Origin: Blautia sp. MSJ-9
Lineage (GTDB): Bacteria > Bacillota > Clostridia > Lachnospirales > Lachnospiraceae
Direction: 5' to 3'
Length of the DNA: 64,000 nt
NCBI RefSeq assembly: GCF_018919065.1
Contig: NZ_JAHLQG010000034.1
Location: 1 to 64,000 of the forward strand
Below the pieces are notes generated by a model that saw nothing but the letters and a program-made list of their open reading frames with translations, did not search any database and was not told where the DNA came from. Shown in pieces: positions 45,010 to 54,354 of this stretch (position 1 is the stretch's first letter; each line of letters opens with the position of its first letter). The translations under genes and the position numbers were made by a program.

Positions 45010-46146
45010 TTATATATCCTTTACAAGTATTCCTAGCTTCCGGGCTAGATTGAGAAGTTCTTTGTTTGCAGCGTTCATGGTGCCGAACTCTTTCAGCGGG
45101 CAGATAACTTTCTGACACTGCTTCATAAGTTCTGCTGCATTTTCATAGTTTTTCTGTGAAATGCATTCAAATGGTTTCTCTGCAACTACCTGTGCTGCAA
45201 GAGCACTGGCTACCTGATAATCAACATCATTTGTATGAAGCACACCTGCTGCGAAAGGAATGCCCTGGCGCTGGAGTTTCCGGTAGATTGGAATTCCGCT
45301 TCCGTTGCCTCCGATCACGAATATCTGCGATGTGCCTTTCGGTGGTTCCATTTCCACGCACCCGAAGGCTGCATTGTAGCTTCCCCGGGTAATGCCGTAC
45401 AGATTTCGAATGTAATCTGAGGTAAAAATTTCCTCCGGTGCACCGTATTTCTCTATGTATTCTCCATGAACACAAATAACTTTGTCAGAAACTTTCTGTG
45501 CAAGATCCAGCTCATGAAGAGACATTATGACTGTAAGCTGATTGTCCAGAACCATTTGTTTCAGAATTGTGAGCAGTTCCAGTTTATGACGGATATCCAG
45601 GAATGAAGTCGGCTCATCCAATACAATGATCTCCGGCTCCTGGCAAATGGCGCGGGCAAGGAGAATTCTCTGCCGCTGCCCATCACTGATGGCTGTAAAG
45701 TCTCTGTCTTTTAAGTCCCAGGCATGGACAGTTTCCATGGCTTCCTTTACTTTTACTTTGTCCTCTGCTGAAAGAATTCCCAGAGTACCTGTATAAGGGT
45801 AACGTCCGGTTGCTACGATATCTTCACAGGTCATTAATTCCGGACGCATTCTCTCTGTGAGAACAACTGCCAGTTTCTGCGATACTTCTTTGTTGGACAT
45901 CTGACTCATCAGCTGTTTATCCAGATAAACCGTACCACTGATTGTGGCAAGCTGTCTGGTAATACTCTTAAGAATTGTGGATTTCCCGGCTCCATTTGGG
46001 CCGATCAGAGTAAGGATCTCACCCTTTTTTAACTGAATATTGATTTCTCTGATCAGTGGTTTACCGTCATAACCGACCGTCAGCTGATCTGTATGAAAAA
46101 AATACGGCTCTTTCGCAGGCGCTTTTTTATTTGTATTGTTATCCAT
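45010..46146 (-). CDS. FecE/BtuD-type ABC transporter ATPase with C-terminal extension
   Basis: A 378-residue protein. ABC motifs are the Walker A GPNGAGKST, the Q-loop region LAVVLTERMRP, a signature-like ISDGQRQRILLARAI and the Walker B IIVLDEPTSFLD. This is the FecE/BtuD subgroup for siderophore, heme or cobalamin uptake. After about residue 255 an extra domain of roughly 110 residues follows (IFVIGGNGSGIPIYRKLQRQ, HTNDVDYQVASALAAQVVAE), Rossmann-like and of unknown role. It is downstream of a cobalamin riboswitch with its permease and binding protein, so a corrinoid or tetrapyrrole substrate is favoured. Confidence 0.9.
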   Translation of the reverse strand: MDNNTNKKAPAKEPYFFHTDQLTVGYDGKPLIREINIQLKKGEILTLIGPNGAGKSTILKSITRQLATISGTVYLDKQLMSQMSNKEVSQKLAVVLTERMRPELMTCEDIVATGRYPYTGTLGILSAEDKVKVKEAMETVHAWDLKDRDFTAISDGQRQRILLARAICQEPEIIVLDEPTSFLDIRHKLELLTILKQMVLDNQLTVIMSLHELDLAQKVSDKVICVHGEYIEKYGAPEEIFTSDYIRNLYGITRGSYNAAFGCVEMEPPKGTSQIFVIGGNGSGIPIYRKLQRQGIPFAAGVLHTNDVDYQVASALAAQVVAEKPFECISQKNYENAAELMKQCQKVICPLKEFGTMNAANKELLNLARKLGILVKDI

Positions 46147-46272
46147 TTTCTCTCTATATCTTTCCTTATATTTGTTTCTTTGCTCGTAACTATTCAGTAT
46201 CTTCGCTCACAGTTACGAGTCAAAATCCATTGAAAATTGCTTTTGGTGATGGAAGTACATTCTGCCAACAGG

Positions 46273-47292
46273 TTATATTCTCTGCTGTCTGCGGATCATA
46301 ATATAGATTACGACCGGTGCTCCGAACACTGCAGTTACGGAGCTGATACTGAGTTCTGTAGGCGCAAATACAGTTCTGGCTATCAGATCGCAGAAAAGGC
46401 AGAATACTGCTCCTCCAAGGAAACACGCAGGGATCACAAGGAGAGGTCTGGCTGTTTTGAGCAGGCTTTTAGCAATGTGTGGCACTGCGATTCCCACAAA
46501 GGATATCGGTCCTGCAAAAGCGGTCACACAGGCGGACAGAATGCTTGACAGCAGGATCAGTGCTACGCGAAACAGCTTGATATTCACGCCCATGTTCTGC
46601 GCATAGACTTCTCCTAACTGGTATGCACCGATAGGTTTTGACATGAAGAACACAATTACCATCGTGATCAGCACAACGACTGCCATTACCCGCACATTCG
46701 CCCATGACATTCCTGAGAAACTTCCCAGAGACCAGTTGTGGAGATTGACAATATTGGAATCATCTGCAAACGTAACCACAAAGTCTGTAACAGCGGAGCA
46801 GATATATCCGATCATAACACCACTGATGACCAGCATGGACATATTGTGGACCTTCTTTGCCACCAGCAGGACAAATCCCATGGAGATCATGGAACCAATA
46901 AAAGCTGCAATGATCATTGCCGCGGATCCCATAGAGATAGATCTGCTGAGGAAAAAGATCATCAGCAGGGCGACTACCAGCTTGGCTCCCGAGGAGATTC
47001 CAAGCACAAAAGGTCCTGCGATCGGGTTATTGAAAAATGTCTGCAGGAGAAATCCGGAAACGGAAAGTGCTCCTCCCAGGATGATAACTGCCAGGATTCT
47101 CGGAAGACGGATCTCCCATATGATATTATAGGCAGTGCTGTCCCCCTGATGTCTGAATATAATATTCAGGATTTCGCCTACGGAAAGGTGAATGCTTCCG
47201 GCATTTACGTTCCAGACAAATAAGATCACCAGCAGAACTGCCAGTATGATAAATGACAGCCAGTATCTGGCTGTACGTTTCTTGTCGTTCAT
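46273..47292 (-). CDS. FecCD/BtuC-family ABC permease
   Basis: A 339-residue membrane protein with about nine or ten helices. RLPRILAVIILGGALSVSGF and FFNNPIAGPFVLGISSGAKL are classical FecCD/BtuC signatures, and ISFVGIAVPHIAKSLLKTARP is the cytoplasmic loop that couples to the ATPase. It forms the channel of the importer between the binding protein and ATPase genes and lies in the cobalamin-riboswitch transcript. Confidence 0.95.
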   Translation of the reverse strand: MNDKKRTARYWLSFIILAVLLVILFVWNVNAGSIHLSVGEILNIIFRHQGDSTAYNIIWEIRLPRILAVIILGGALSVSGFLLQTFFNNPIAGPFVLGISSGAKLVVALLMIFFLSRSISMGSAAMIIAAFIGSMISMGFVLLVAKKVHNMSMLVISGVMIGYICSAVTDFVVTFADDSNIVNLHNWSLGSFSGMSWANVRVMAVVVLITMVIVFFMSKPIGAYQLGEVYAQNMGVNIKLFRVALILLSSILSACVTAFAGPISFVGIAVPHIAKSLLKTARPLLVIPACFLGGAVFCLFCDLIARTVFAPTELSISSVTAVFGAPVVIYIMIRRQQRI

Positions 47293-47520
47293 GTCCTTGT
47301 TCCTTCTATCTTTTATTTGTTTTCTATGCTCTTATCCCGAATTATATGGATAAGAGCAAATTTGCTTATTTACTCAGATATAATACAAGGGCAAACTACA
47401 AGTTTTGCCCCTGTACTAAAATCCTGTCTGCAGGATTCCTTCTTATTAAACGAATATTCACAATCCACCTTCAACACTTACTTATAACTGTCCCTCTGTC
47501 TGATCCTTTGAATTTTTCTT

Positions 47521-48705
47521 TTATTTAAGTTTATGTATATAGTTGAGTTCTTCCAATGAATCATCATCTGTTGTCAGGATAGTGTGGATGTCTTCGATCA
47601 TAGTTCCAAGTTCTGTTGTTTCCTGAAAAAGGTTCTTGCCTGTGCACCATACATTTCCATCTTTCACTGCCTTAAAATCTGCCAGAAGATTGCTCTTGGC
47701 AAGGAGTTCGTCAATGGTTGTAAGTTCTCCGTCAATGGTGCTGTTGTAAATAATGTAATCTGCATCTTTTGCTTTGGCATAGAACTCTTCCATCTGCATA
47801 TTCATAGTGGACAGGGCATTATCGCTCTCTCCGGTGTCTTCCGGGACGTATTTGCCGCCTGCAAGTTCGATCATGTTGGACACATAATCATTATTTTTGC
47901 GGACATTGACAGCGCCTACGGAATTAATGTAAAAGAACGCTACTGTCTTGCCAGTGTCTTTATCGTCAGATGCAAGGACTTTGTCAAGCTTGTCTGTCTG
48001 TTCTTTAAAAGCTTTCTCTGCCACATCTTCTTTTCCAAGGAGAACTGCATAGAGTTTCATCCATTCGGTTCTGCCAAGAGGATGACTCTCATAACTGGAA
48101 CGTTCTACCATGACCGGGATACCAAACTGCTCCAGTTTCTCCTGTACCTCAGGGTTATGATGGATCATGGTGGACTCAATGGCAAGACCACATCCCTCGT
48201 TCAGGATCAGTTCATAGTCCGGTGCATTGTATTTACCGGCATAGATCATCTTTCCGGCTTCCATGGCATCTTTGGCTTCCTGAATGTACCATCCGCTTTC
48301 CTTGGTTCCGGAGAGACGGATACTGTCAATGCCATCAATGGCACGAAAAAGATCCATGGCTGAAGTTGCTACCAGATAAATGTTATTCAGTGGCTGCTGG
48401 ATTACTGTGATATCTTTATCCAGACCTTCCGGTGCTTCTTTTCCTTCCGGGACTACCAGAAACTGACCTTCCTGATCAATAGTGATAAGGACGTAGCCAT
48501 CATTATAGTAGTCCACGCTGAATTCCTGCGCATAGGATAATTCCATACTGTGATCATAAGTCAGTCCCGGGATATCTGCCGGAGTACTGGTGCTGTCTTT
48601 GTCAGCTGCATTTACCGTGCAGGTACAGATCAGCATCATCGCCATCAGCAGAAAAGCATGAAATATTGTTTTCTGCAGTTTTGTAATTGAAATATTCTTT
48701 TTCAT
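47521..48705 (-). CDS. ABC transporter substrate-binding protein (FecB/BtuF-like)
   Basis: A 394-residue exported protein. The signal peptide ends near CTVNAAD, with a signal-peptidase-I-like site; no clean lipobox is seen. The two-lobed fold shows IDSIRLSGTKESGWYIQ, ILNEGCGLAIESTMIHHNPE in the middle and YIIYNSTIDGELTTIDELLA in the C-terminal lobe. It is the capture component for the importer encoded downstream, with tetrapyrrole, corrinoid or iron complex as ligand. Confidence 0.85.
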   Translation of the reverse strand: MKKNISITKLQKTIFHAFLLMAMMLICTCTVNAADKDSTSTPADIPGLTYDHSMELSYAQEFSVDYYNDGYVLITIDQEGQFLVVPEGKEAPEGLDKDITVIQQPLNNIYLVATSAMDLFRAIDGIDSIRLSGTKESGWYIQEAKDAMEAGKMIYAGKYNAPDYELILNEGCGLAIESTMIHHNPEVQEKLEQFGIPVMVERSSYESHPLGRTEWMKLYAVLLGKEDVAEKAFKEQTDKLDKVLASDDKDTGKTVAFFYINSVGAVNVRKNNDYVSNMIELAGGKYVPEDTGESDNALSTMNMQMEEFYAKAKDADYIIYNSTIDGELTTIDELLAKSNLLADFKAVKDGNVWCTGKNLFQETTELGTMIEDIHTILTTDDDSLEELNYIHKLK

Positions 48706-48756
48706 AACTGTATATTTCCGATTTATGTATTTTCTTTATTTAGTTTTTTGTATCTA

Positions 48757-49800
48757 TTATTCAGCGTCTTTTGCTTTCGCTTCTTTGACAGTTGAGGAAT
48801 CAAAGTTTAAGGTGTAGTCAATCTCATGAGGAGTACTCATTGCTACTGTATCAGCTGTTACTTCCATTTCTGCGTCAAATACACTGACCGGGATTTCGAA
48901 AGTGGAGTTTCCATCTTTATTGACTGGCTCATATTTTTCGCCATCTACGAGCATGTAATCGTAATTCGGGCTGCTCCATACGATAGTTGCTGTGGCTTTG
49001 TCGCCTTCTACTTTGATTGCAGCAGGAGAATCAACAGTTGCTCTGCCAGTTCCGCCTGTGAGGGTTACTTCCATTGTGTAGTCGCCATCCTCAAGGTTAA
49101 GATCTGCTAATGTTTTGCCTTTTTCGTCTTTGCTGTCTTTCTCTGTGTCTGCTGTTTCTGTGTCATCTTTCGCGTCTTCTTTTGTGTCTTCTGCATCTTT
49201 GGAAGCTGTGTCTTCGGTATCTGCTGCTTCTGCATCATCTGTTTTTACAGGATTGGTAACTCTTACTTTATGATCGTACCATTTGCCCTTGGTTCCGATA
49301 AGGGCTACGTCGAACTCTTCGTCAAGTGCAGGCACCGGGATATCGAAGCCGTATACTTCTTCGGTCATTCCATCGCTGTATGTAACAGTGTCTGTAGTTG
49401 GCTCAAGGAGTTCTGCGCCATCTTTTTTTGCATCTTCGGCTTTTCCGACGAACAGATTTACGATTTTCTTGGATGCAAGGCTTACATGAATAGTCATCTG
49501 ACCATCTTTTACTGTGAGGGTTCCTTTTCCGTCGTTTGCTTCGTTCACATGGAACATTCCATTGTCAGTATCGAATTCTGCTGTATAAGTGCCATCCTCT
49601 AAGGTATCTCCCTTGGATGTGTCTGCATCTTTGCTTTCTTCATCTTTCGCATCTGTTTCTTCTGTGTCAGCTACGTCCTTATCTGCTGTTTCTTCTGTTG
49701 CAGTATCATCTTTTGTTTCTGCCAGGATTGGGCTTGTGCCGAGTAATGTTGCTGAAACTGTAAGGGCTGTCATTAATAAGGTGAATGAACGTTTTTTCAT
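48757..49800 (-). CDS. Exported two-repeat surface protein, possible metal/tetrapyrrole binder
   Basis: A 347-residue protein with a signal peptide (residues 1-27) and Lys/Glu/Asp-rich linkers. Two beta-rich repeats (about 65-185 and 230-335) have matching features, DGTYTAEFDTDNGMFHV and DGDYTMEVTLTGGTGRATV, then strands ending SSPNYDYMLVDGEKYEPV and IPVSVFDAEMEV. They recall NEAT-like or iron-transport-associated beta-sandwich domains, but I cannot confirm the family. Its position between the exported chelatase and the ABC importer suggests it binds the ligand at the cell surface. Confidence 0.65.
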   Translation of the reverse strand: MKKRSFTLLMTALTVSATLLGTSPILAETKDDTATEETADKDVADTEETDAKDEESKDADTSKGDTLEDGTYTAEFDTDNGMFHVNEANDGKGTLTVKDGQMTIHVSLASKKIVNLFVGKAEDAKKDGAELLEPTTDTVTYSDGMTEEVYGFDIPVPALDEEFDVALIGTKGKWYDHKVRVTNPVKTDDAEAADTEDTASKDAEDTKEDAKDDTETADTEKDSKDEKGKTLADLNLEDGDYTMEVTLTGGTGRATVDSPAAIKVEGDKATATIVWSSPNYDYMLVDGEKYEPVNKDGNSTFEIPVSVFDAEMEVTADTVAMSTPHEIDYTLNFDSSTVKEAKAKDAE

Positions 49801-49933
49801 GATGTTACTCCTTTGTCTTATATATAAATTTTTGTTTTTCTTCTGTTAAATATTTTTCTTCTATAATAATAGATAAAATGAAATATTCTTCCTATAATAG
49901 TTGTTTTGTTTTTATTAAACTAAACCTGCCAGT

Positions 49934-50017
49934 GCAGATATACTATATGATAAAAAGTCTCATTCCTTTCTATCATATAGTATATCTGCCCGGGAACTTT
50001 TGCAAGTTCTCCGGGCA
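49934..50017. repeat. Two adjacent strong hairpins between cbiK and the surface-protein gene
   Basis: GCAGATATACTATATGATA (49934-49952) is the exact complement of 49971-49989, a 19-bp perfect stem with an 18-base loop. Next to it GCCCGG..ACTT pairs with AAGT..CCGGGC (49987-50017). On the plus strand T5 follows the second stem. They may tune relative expression of the two genes on the same minus-strand transcript, or terminate plus-strand transcripts. Confidence 0.6.
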
Positions 50018-50059
50018 GTTTTTCGTTTGGACAATATTTAAAATCTTTTAATCGATTGA

Positions 50060-51430
50060 TTATTCAGCGTCTGTTGTTTCCTCTGCTGCATCATCTGTTG
50101 CAGTATCATCAGCTGCTGCGTCATCTGTAGCTTCTGCATCGTCTGTTGCTTCTGCGTCATCAGATGTTCCAAGAGAGTCGATAGCTGCTTTTGTATGCTC
50201 TACATAGATATCTTCTACTGCTTCGATTCTTCCAAGACCTTCGATCTGGCAGTCAACGCTGTCAAATGCTCCGGATGTTTCAAACTGAGATTTCCAGGAA
50301 TCTTCATCATCGCCAGCCATATCGTTGTTAGCGTGGTCACCAGCAACAACCATCAGAGGACGAAGGACTACATTCTTGAATCCTGCATCTTTAACTTTTG
50401 CGATAACTTCTTCGCAAGCTGTATCTTCTGGTTTACCTTCTACAGTACCGATGAAAGCGTTTGTGAATCCAAGGTCTTCCATCTGTGTCTGCATCTGGTC
50501 ATATGTTACGTTAGCTGTATGGGATGTACCATGTCCCATGAATACGAATGCTGTACCAGCATCTGCTGCTGCCTGCATATCATCGAATCCTGCCTCCTGG
50601 CAAGCTGCATCTGTGATTGCCTGAGCAACTGCTTTCTTGTCATCGTTGATTACTGTAGCGTCCTCGCCTACTTCACCAAGCATTGGCTCTGCGATTGCAA
50701 TAGATTCGAATTTATCTTTGTATTCGTTAACAGCATCTACCATCTCATCATACTCTGCACCATGCATCAGATGTGTAGGCTGTACAACAAGGTTCTTAAC
50801 ACCGTTGTCTACTGCACGGTCAAGTGCCTGCTGCATGTTATCGATTGCTTCATCATCTCTTGCTTCTACATGGTTAATGATGATCTGTGCTGTGAATGCA
50901 CGTCTTACGGACCAGTCCGGATATGCTTCTGCAAGAGCATCTTCAATTCCTTTGATATCCTCTGCACGGCTATCGTTGAAGGATGTACCAAAGCTTACTA
51001 CCAGAAGTTCGTTCTCACCGATTTCGTCCTGGTTACGTGGATCATCTTTGGAAGCATCACCTGTATCACGTCCAAAATACTCTGGGCTTGCTTCTTCACC
51101 TTCAACCAGTTCTTTCTGAGCATCTGTCAGTTTGTCCCATGCTTCTTTTGCTGCTTTGCAGTCTTCATCAGTTGTGTCATTTCTTTCCTGAACATAGATC
51201 TTGTCGATCAGGGCTGCTACTTCGTCAGCTGCTTTCTGATCATCATCAGAAGCTTCTGCTGTATCATCGGAAGCGTCCTCTGCTTCTGCATCATCTGTTG
51301 CTTCTGCGTCATCAGCTGATTCTTCTGTTGCTGTGTCATCAGAAGCAAATGCTACTGCGCCTGTTGCTGCTGTCATGGAACAGGTCATAGATACTGCAAG
51401 TAATAAAGCTAACATGGATTTTCTTTTCAT
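50060..51430 (-). CDS. cbiK: Exported CbiK-type cobaltochelatase
   Basis: A 456-residue protein with a signal peptide (MLALLLAVSMTCSMTAATGA), an acidic Asp/Ala linker, then a CbiK domain from about residue 130. ENELLVVSFGTSFNDSR opens it, VVQPTHLMHGAEYDEM and VFMGHGTSHTANVTYDQMQ carry His ligands, and LRPLMVVAGDHANNDMAGDD is the conserved C-terminal motif. An acidic repeat tail (ATDDAEATDDA) follows. CbiK inserts cobalt into sirohydrochlorin in the cytoplasm, so export is unusual; periplasmic CbiK is known in Desulfovibrio. A cobalamin riboswitch controls it. It may load or scavenge metal-tetrapyrroles for the importer. Confidence 0.88.
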   Translation of the reverse strand: MKRKSMLALLLAVSMTCSMTAATGAVAFASDDTATEESADDAEATDDAEAEDASDDTAEASDDDQKAADEVAALIDKIYVQERNDTTDEDCKAAKEAWDKLTDAQKELVEGEEASPEYFGRDTGDASKDDPRNQDEIGENELLVVSFGTSFNDSRAEDIKGIEDALAEAYPDWSVRRAFTAQIIINHVEARDDEAIDNMQQALDRAVDNGVKNLVVQPTHLMHGAEYDEMVDAVNEYKDKFESIAIAEPMLGEVGEDATVINDDKKAVAQAITDAACQEAGFDDMQAAADAGTAFVFMGHGTSHTANVTYDQMQTQMEDLGFTNAFIGTVEGKPEDTACEEVIAKVKDAGFKNVVLRPLMVVAGDHANNDMAGDDEDSWKSQFETSGAFDSVDCQIEGLGRIEAVEDIYVEHTKAAIDSLGTSDDAEATDDAEATDDAAADDTATDDAAEETTDAE

Positions 51431-51474
51431 TTCGTTTTTCCTCTTTTATTTTTCGTATTTCCGGACAGACGTAT

Positions 51475-51750
51475 GCAAAGAAAAGCAGCTACATATACTG
51501 CAGCTGCCACTTTCCCATAAATACACGGTTGTTAATTATAAAAGAGCTATGTATAGTTATGAGAATACAGGTTCTGTAATACCGCAGACCTTAAATTCCA
51601 CGCCAAGGCAGTTCTCCTGACTTCGATCATCGCCGCTTTTCCCTTCCCGGTCGCCCAGTGGTTTCTGAAAAGCAGCTCCCATACACAGTGACGGTATCGC
51701 TCCGGATTCTCACCGGATTCTCTTTTGTGCATCAATATGATGCAACCTTC
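51475..51750 (-). promoter_or_regulatory. Cobalamin riboswitch with terminator
   Basis: Read on the minus strand, the core shows GAATCCGGTGAGAATCCGG, ACCGTCACTGTGT, a CCACTGGGCGACCGGGAAGG segment and the B12-box-like AGTCAGGAGAACTGCC (about 51605-51740). It is followed by an intrinsic terminator, stem GCAGCTGCA / TGTAGCTGC with TTTTCTTT (51475-51507), 45 bases before cbiK. Adenosylcobalamin or a related corrinoid would switch the operon off. Confidence 0.88.
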
Positions 51751-51788
51751 GCGTTATAACATTGCACATATTCAATTCGGATACTCTT

Positions 51789-51817
51789 TTTTTATCACAT
51801 CTGATAGAAAATGTCAA
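51789..51817 (-). promoter_or_regulatory. Promoter of the riboswitch operon
   Basis: Minus strand -35 TTGACA (51812-51817), 17-base spacer, -10 TAAAAA (51789-51794), just upstream of the aptamer. Confidence 0.65.
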
Positions 51818-51933
51818 TACAATTTGTTTATATTTTCTATTAATGTTTTTGCATTATATAAGAAATCATGCTGATTCTCTTACTTCATTCGTTACTGTTC
51901 GCTACACTCTCAGCAACATGTGAATAATAATCT

Positions 51934-52290
51934 TTATTCTGCTTCCGTTAGTGTTTTGAAGAAACAGGTTCTGCTGCCTGTATGGCAGGCTGCACCGATC
52001 TGTTCTACTTTCGCAAGGATGGTGTCGTTATCGCAGTCCAGAGTAAGAGACTTTACGAACTGGAGATGACCGGATGTAAGACCTTTGGTCCAGAGTTCGT
52101 TGCGGCTTCTGCTCCAGTAGGTCATCTTGCCGGTTTCGAGTGTGGCGTTAAAGGCTTCTTCGTTCATGTATGCGAGCATCAGAACTTCATTTGTCTGATA
52201 GTCCTGGGCAATGACAGGTACCATTCCGTCGCTGTTTAATTTGAAATCAGACCAGGCGATATTGCTTTTAAACTTTGGTGTGTTTTCCAT
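51934..52290 (-). CDS. hisI: Phosphoribosyl-AMP cyclohydrolase
   Basis: Opens the adenine ring of phosphoribosyl-AMP in histidine synthesis. The 118-residue chain contains [24 protein letters not shown], the signature [20 protein letters not shown], and zinc ligands in [26 protein letters not shown]. HisE is not fused to it. The start overlaps the hisB stop (TAATG), so both are coupled. Confidence 0.96.
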   Translation of the reverse strand: MENTPKFKSNIAWSDFKLNSDGMVPVIAQDYQTNEVLMLAYMNEEAFNATLETGKMTYWSRSRNELWTKGLTSGHLQFVKSLTLDCDNDTILAKVEQIGAACHTGSRTCFFKTLTEAE

Positions 52291-52877
52291 TATAAGCTTC
52301 CTTTCGTGGATAATACATCTGTGATCCTTGGATCATAAGATGTAGCTGCATCCAGTGCTTTGGCAAAACTCTTAAACATAGCTTCTGCTACGTGATGGTT
52401 GTTCCCACCGGTTAAGACTTTAATATGAAGGTTCATGCCGCAGGAATAGGAAATGGCGTAGAAGAATTCTTTTACCATTTCTGTGGACATGTCACCGATC
52501 TTGTCTGTGGTAAATTCTGCATCCCATGCGAAATATGGTCTTCCGGACAGGTCGATTGCGCAGAGTACCAGGCATTCATCCATTGGAAGGATACAACTGC
52601 CATAGCGTTTGATTCCTTTTTTATCACCGATGGCTTCTTTTAATGCAGTTCCGAGAACGATTCCGGTGTCTTCGATGGTGTGGTGATCATCTACCTGAAG
52701 ATCGCCGTGGACTCTGACACTGAGGTCAAAGAGTCCGTGACGGGTAAAGCCGTCCAGCATATGGTCGAAGAACCCTACACCTGTCTCGATGTCAGAATAT
52801 CCGGTTCCGTCCAGATTTATTTTTAATTTAATTTCGGTTTCTTTTGTATTTCTTTCTACTGAGGCTTCTCTTGCCAT
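52290..52877 (-). CDS. hisB: Imidazoleglycerol-phosphate dehydratase
   Basis: Monofunctional HisB of 195 residues with no phosphatase domain. The two metal-binding motifs are [18 protein letters not shown] and [17 protein letters not shown], with [16 protein letters not shown] near residue 35. Dehydrates imidazole glycerol phosphate. AGAGGAC precedes the ATG. A hairpin-rich 170-base gap separates it from hisD. Confidence 0.97.
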   Translation of the reverse strand: MAREASVERNTKETEIKLKINLDGTGYSDIETGVGFFDHMLDGFTRHGLFDLSVRVHGDLQVDDHHTIEDTGIVLGTALKEAIGDKKGIKRYGSCILPMDECLVLCAIDLSGRPYFAWDAEFTTDKIGDMSTEMVKEFFYAISYSCGMNLHIKVLTGGNNHHVAEAMFKSFAKALDAATSYDPRITDVLSTKGSL

Positions 52878-52934
52878 GATTAAGTCCTCTCTGTTTTACA
52901 TTTTATAATATTTTCACTTTATAATATCCAGGAT

Positions 52935-52978
52935 AAAAAAGTCAGAAAACTATTCGTGCTTACACGATAAAGTTTTCA
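52935..52978 (-). terminator. Hairpin with T-run between hisD and hisB
   Basis: On the minus strand GAAAACTTTATCGTG pairs with CACGAATAGTTTTC (two mismatches) and is followed by TGACTTTTTT. It may be a partial terminator or a processing site that lowers hisB/hisI expression relative to hisD. Confidence 0.5.
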
Positions 52979-53047
52979 ACTCAAACATCAATTTATGATG
53001 TTCAGGAAATAGAACCTTTAACAAATTTGAAAATCTCAGGTATTATA

Positions 53048-54352
53048 TTATTCCTTATCTTCATCCTCGAAACGCACCGCAATGGAATTGGCATGTGCAG
53101 TGAGCTGTTCGGAGGTTGCAAACTGGATGATATCTTTATGGATGTCACGCAGTGCAGCTTTTGAATAGTATACGATACTGGATTTCTTAATAAAGTCGTC
53201 TACGGAAAGTGCGGAGAAGAACTTGGCTGTTCCGTTTGTCGGGAGAACATGGTTCGGGCCTGCGAAATAATCTCCCAGAGGCTCGGAGCTGTATTCACCG
53301 ATAAAGATAGCGCCTGCATTCTTTACTTTCATCATATCTTCGAACGGGTTAGCTGTTACGATTTCCATATGTTCCGGCGCAATCTCGTTGGCTGCTTCGA
53401 TTGCTTCATCCATGTCTTCTGCGATCAGGATATAGCCAAAGTTGTCCAGAGATTTCTGGATAATTTCTTTTCTGGAAAGGACTTCTACAAAACCTTTTAC
53501 TTCTTCGTCTACTTTGGCAGCAAATTCTTCGCTTGTTGTGATCAGGATTGCGCAGGCAAGTTCATCGTGTTCTGCCTGAGAAAGAAGGTCTGCTGCCACG
53601 AAGTGCGGATTTGCTGTCTCATCTGCAAGAACAAGAATCTCGCTTGGACCTGCGATGGAGTCAATGCTTACGTATCCGTAAACTGCTTTCTTTGCAAGAG
53701 CTACGAAAATGTTTCCAGGACCTACGATCTTGTCTACTTTTGGGATGCTCTCTGTTCCAAAAGCAAGTGCTCCGATTGCCTGAGCGCCACCTACTTTATA
53801 GATTTCATCTGCTCCTGCTTCTTTGGCAGCTACCAGTGTGGAGGCACATACTTTGCCGTCTTTTCCAGGAGGTGTTGTCATAACGATGTGCGGTACACCG
53901 GCTACTTTTGCAGGTACGATATTCATCAGTACAGATGATGGGTAAACCGCTTTTCCGCCAGGTACATAAACACCGACACGGTTTAATGGAGTAACTTTCT
54001 GACCAAGCATAGTTCCATTTGTCTCGCTTGTGAACCAGCTGTTCTGGATCTGTTTTTCATGATATTTGCGGATGTTGACCAGAGCTTTGCGGATGACTCC
54101 AAGGAGCGCCGGATCGATCTGTGCATAGGCTTCTTCAATCTCTGCTTCTGTGACACGGATGGTCTCTTTTGTCACTTCTGCTTTGTCAAATTCTTTTGTA
54201 TAGGCAAAGAGAGCTTCGTCTCCTTCATTTTTTACTTTGTCAAGAATCTGAGCAACTGTTGATTCGAATTTTCCGTAATTGTTCGGGCTTCTTTTCAGCA
54301 GATTCTCAAGAATATCTTTTGTGGATTCTTTTGTTAATTTTACTGTACGCAT
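53048..54352 (-). CDS. hisD: Histidinol dehydrogenase
   Basis: Oxidises histidinol to histidine with NAD+. It is a 434-residue zinc enzyme. Core motifs are RVGVYVPGGKAVYPSSVLM, VGGAQAIGALAFGTESIPKV, IDSIAGPSEILVLADETANP and LLSQAEHDELACAI, with conserved His in the EHD motif and GPNHVLPTNGTAKF near the end. It starts two bases after hisG in the hisZGDBI operon. Confidence 0.97.
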   Translation of the reverse strand: MRTVKLTKESTKDILENLLKRSPNNYGKFESTVAQILDKVKNEGDEALFAYTKEFDKAEVTKETIRVTEAEIEEAYAQIDPALLGVIRKALVNIRKYHEKQIQNSWFTSETNGTMLGQKVTPLNRVGVYVPGGKAVYPSSVLMNIVPAKVAGVPHIVMTTPPGKDGKVCASTLVAAKEAGADEIYKVGGAQAIGALAFGTESIPKVDKIVGPGNIFVALAKKAVYGYVSIDSIAGPSEILVLADETANPHFVAADLLSQAEHDELACAILITTSEEFAAKVDEEVKGFVEVLSRKEIIQKSLDNFGYILIAEDMDEAIEAANEIAPEHMEIVTANPFEDMMKVKNAGAIFIGEYSSEPLGDYFAGPNHVLPTNGTAKFFSALSVDDFIKKSSIVYYSKAALRDIHKDIIQFATSEQLTAHANSIAVRFEDEDKE

Positions 54353-54354
54353 CT

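Noticed and set aside
50195-51319. Long plus-strand open frame opposite cbiK
   Set aside because: It arises from the repetitive codon use of the acidic minus-strand gene; the product is an implausible Cys/Ile/Phe-rich sequence.
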